NCBI GenBank assembly: GCA_002449955.1
Contig: DJYD01000071.1
Location: 1-7,434, forward strand
Direction: 5' to 3'
DNA: 7,434 nt
Source of the DNA: Lachnospiraceae bacterium UBA6987
Lineage (GTDB): Bacteria > Bacillota > Clostridia > Lachnospirales > Lachnospiraceae
Shown: positions 6,189 to 7,434 of the stretch, piece after piece
How positions within the stretch are numbered: position 1 is the stretch's first letter
Layout: every line of letters starts with the position of its first letter
The notes under the pieces: generated by a model
Seen by the model: only the letters and a program-made list of their open reading frames with translations
What the model was told of the DNA's origin: nothing
The model's database searches: none
Made by a program: the position numbers and the translations under genes

Positions 6189-6962
6189 ATGAACAGTCAG
6201 GAAGTTTTTACCCGCGGTCTGGAGATGATCCGAAGCCTGGCGGGAAAGAAGGGCGGCTCCGTGTCAGTCGCCGATATCCTGAGCGCTTTTCCCTCGGTGG
6301 AACTGAGCGCGGAGCAGATCGGCCAGATCTATGAATATCTGGACCGCGAGGGCATTAAGCTTGCGGATTACGTGCCGCATGATACGCGCACGCTGGAGCT
6401 CGGGGAGGATGAGGCGGAAGCAGCGCTTTCGGAAGAGGACCGGAAGATGTTGGATTTCTATCTGGAGGATCTGGAAGCGGTGAGACCGCTCACCGGGACT
6501 GAGACGCAGGCCTTGGCCGGACAGCTTTTCGGCACGGAAGATGAGAGAGAGGAGGCAATCAGCCGCCTTACGGAAGGCAACCTGTACTATACCGTGAGCC
6601 TCGCCAGAGAGTTTGCGGGACACGGCATGCCGCTCATTGATCTTATCCAGGAGGCAAACGTCAGCCTGATGGAACAGTTAGCTGTTTTTACAAGGGAGGA
6701 CGGTGAGCTGATGGATTTTCTGGAAAAGAATATTCGGAAAGCACTGCGTGCACAGGTGAGGGAAGAAGAAAGCTTTGCCCGCATGCAGGAGGATATGACA
6801 AACGCCGCAAACCGCATCCTTGAGCTCGTGAAGGAGCGCGAAGCCGAAGAAGGCCGCGCGCTTTCCGCGCAGGAACTGGCGGAGCGCCTGGGCATGCCGG
6901 TGAAGAAGGTGGAAGAGGTCCTGCAGGAATCCGCAAGGGCTATCCGCAACGCGGAAAAGTAA
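6189..6962 (+). CDS. Degenerate RpoD-like sigma factor paralogue lacking region 4
   Basis: A 257-residue protein that follows the RpoD plan but is incomplete. Residues 24-60 (VSVADIL...YEYLDREGIKLAD) resemble region 1.1; 85-115 resemble region 1.2 (MLDFYLEDLEAVRPLTGTE); 124-165 match regions 2.1-2.2, with the core-binding signature DLIQEANVSLMEQ at 151-163 against DLIQEGNxGLMKA in RpoD. The expected region 2.3-2.4 motif YATWWIRQAI is replaced by MDFLEKNIRKAL (175-186), losing the aromatic melting residues. Residues 205-252 resemble region 3.0 (LSAQELAERLGMPVKKVEEVL). The protein then stops, so there is no region 3.2 or -35-binding region 4. It probably can still touch RNA polymerase but not start transcription normally. 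It lies 29 bases after the membrane gene on the same strand, likely in the same transcript. The ATG 6174 start would add five residues. Confidence 0.78.
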   Translation: MNSQEVFTRGLEMIRSLAGKKGGSVSVADILSAFPSVELSAEQIGQIYEYLDREGIKLADYVPHDTRTLELGEDEAEAALSEEDRKMLDFYLEDLEAVRPLTGTETQALAGQLFGTEDEREEAISRLTEGNLYYTVSLAREFAGHGMPLIDLIQEANVSLMEQLAVFTREDGELMDFLEKNIRKALRAQVREEESFARMQEDMTNAANRILELVKEREAEEGRALSAQELAERLGMPVKKVEEVLQESARAIRNAEK

Positions 6963-7038
6963 GGGACAGGGTGCCTGTGCGCAAGTCCTTGAAAAGTAAA
7001 GAAAAACGGGCGGCAGACCTAAAAGTCTTAAGCCTCCG
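6961..7038. other. Two hairpins after the sigma-like gene
   Basis: First, ACAGG (6966-6970) and CCTGT (6974-6978) form a small hairpin right after the stop codon. Second, a longer imperfect stem runs from 7007-7018 to 7025-7038 (CGGG/TCCG, GGC/GCC and AGAC/GTCT, with two small bulges and a six-base loop). Neither is followed by a T-run, so a classical terminator is not shown. The operon may read through towards ppdK or end here weakly. Confidence 0.35.
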
Positions 7039-7047
7039 CTTATATCC

Positions 7048-7061
7048 CGAAAGCGCTTTTT
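7048..7061. promoter_or_regulatory. CcpA cre-like operator at the ppdK promoter
   Basis: CGAAAGCGCTTTTT matches TGAAAGCGCTTTCA at 11 of 14 positions, including the perfect palindrome AAAGCGCTTT (7050-7059). It sits just upstream of the extended -10, inside the -35/-10 spacer, a position where CcpA binding would block RNA polymerase. Catabolite repression of a gluconeogenic enzyme would make sense. It is a consensus match only. Confidence 0.5.
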
Positions 7062-7062
7062 G

Positions 7063-7071
7063 TGCTAAAAT
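7063..7071 (+). promoter_or_regulatory. Extended -10 promoter of ppdK
   Basis: TGC-TAAAAT (7063-7071) is an extended -10, 5/6 in the hexamer. No convincing -35 lies 17 bases upstream, which is common for extended -10 promoters. The leader would be about 45 bases, AT-rich, ending in AGGAGG at 7109-7114. Confidence 0.55.
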
Positions 7072-7122
7072 ATTTCCGTTAAAAAATTATCATTTGCAAC
7101 TATTTTTCAGGAGGAAAACTAC

Positions 7123-7434
7123 ATGAAGAAATGGGTGTATCTGTTCTCGGAAGGCAATGCGACGATGCGCAACCTTCTGGGCGGCAAAGGCGCCAACCTG
7201 GCTGAAATGTCCAATATCGGTCTTCCCGTGCCGCAGGGCTTTACCATTACAACCGAAGCCTGCACACAGTACTATGAGGACGGCCGCCAGATCAATGACG
7301 AGATCATGGGACAGGTCATGGAATACGTGGCCAAGATGGAAGAAATCAATGGCAAGAAGTTCGGTGATCTGGAAAACCCGCTGCTCGTCTCCGTCCGTTC
7401 CGGTGCCCGTGCTTCCATGCCCGGCATGATGGAT
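7123..7434 (+). CDS. ppdK: Pyruvate, phosphate dikinase, N-terminal part
   Basis: Interconverts pyruvate + ATP + Pi and PEP + AMP + PPi; cytosolic. Only the first 104 residues of a protein normally near 875 are in the window, covering the start of the ATP-grasp nucleotide-binding domain. The signatures are clear: GGKGANLAEM at 20-29, LPVPQGFTITTEAC at 34-47 and VRSGARASMPGMMD at 91-104. Lys22 and Arg92 fall at the numbers of the nucleotide-binding Lys22 and Arg92 of the C. symbiosum enzyme. ATG 7123 follows AGGAGG (7109-7114) by eight bases. Its own promoter and cre-like site indicate separate control from the sigma-like gene upstream. PEP synthase shares the fold but not this N-terminal sequence, so the call is firm. 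Confidence 0.97.
   Translation, partial: MKKWVYLFSEGNATMRNLLGGKGANLAEMSNIGLPVPQGFTITTEACTQYYEDGRQINDEIMGQVMEYVAKMEEINGKKFGDLENPLLVSVRSGARASMPGMMD

Noticed and set aside
6961..7038. Intrinsic terminator after the sigma-like gene
   Set aside because: Hairpins are possible but no T-run follows either of them, so only a structural feature is reported.
1..7434. Mobile element, CRISPR array, tRNA or phage insertion
   Set aside because: No transposase, integrase, direct-repeat array, terminal repeats or cloverleaf-like segment was found on either strand by eye.

Overview
The window looks like chromosomal DNA from a Gram-positive anaerobe of the Bacillota, most likely class Clostridia and possibly Lachnospiraceae. 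The support is strong AAAGGAG/AGGAGG ribosome sites before every gene, AT-rich intergenic stretches between moderately GC-rich genes, a pyruvate phosphate dikinase start very like the Clostridium symbiosum enzyme, and an RpoD-like protein whose regions follow Firmicute RpoD. No rRNA, tRNA, CRISPR array, insertion sequence or phage gene was seen. The family name is an inference.

Left part (1-2069, minus strand): a two-gene operon. An Ldh2-type malate/lactate dehydrogenase (2069-960) comes first, followed 14 bases later by a malic enzyme that runs off the left edge. A good sigma-A-type promoter (2119-2147) drives both. Bases 2070-2341 are an AT-rich divergent promoter region holding a 7+7 bp dyad and a second promoter facing right.

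Middle (2342-6962, plus strand): first a single gene for a multi-pass membrane protein of DUF975 type with a C-terminal zinc ribbon, closed by a strong intrinsic terminator. A new promoter (3227-3255) then opens a tight cluster of four genes: an HSL-type alpha/beta hydrolase, a condensation-domain-like acyltransferase (ATGA overlap), a six-helix membrane protein with an N-terminal zinc ribbon and a TTG start, and an RpoD-like protein that keeps regions 1.1 to 2.2 but has lost the promoter-melting motif and region 4.

Right edge (7123-7434): the first 104 codons of ppdK, behind an extended -10 promoter with a CcpA cre-like palindrome directly upstream.

How it may fit together: the dehydrogenase, malic enzyme and dikinase are the enzymes of the PEP-malate-pyruvate node (a malate shunt plus PPDK, as known in Clostridium thermocellum). 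The four-gene cluster between them has no obvious link to that node. Its first three genes look like a small acyl-transfer/ester-hydrolysis module with a membrane partner, whose substrate cannot be read from sequence. This module and the degenerate sigma-like protein are the least explained parts of the window.
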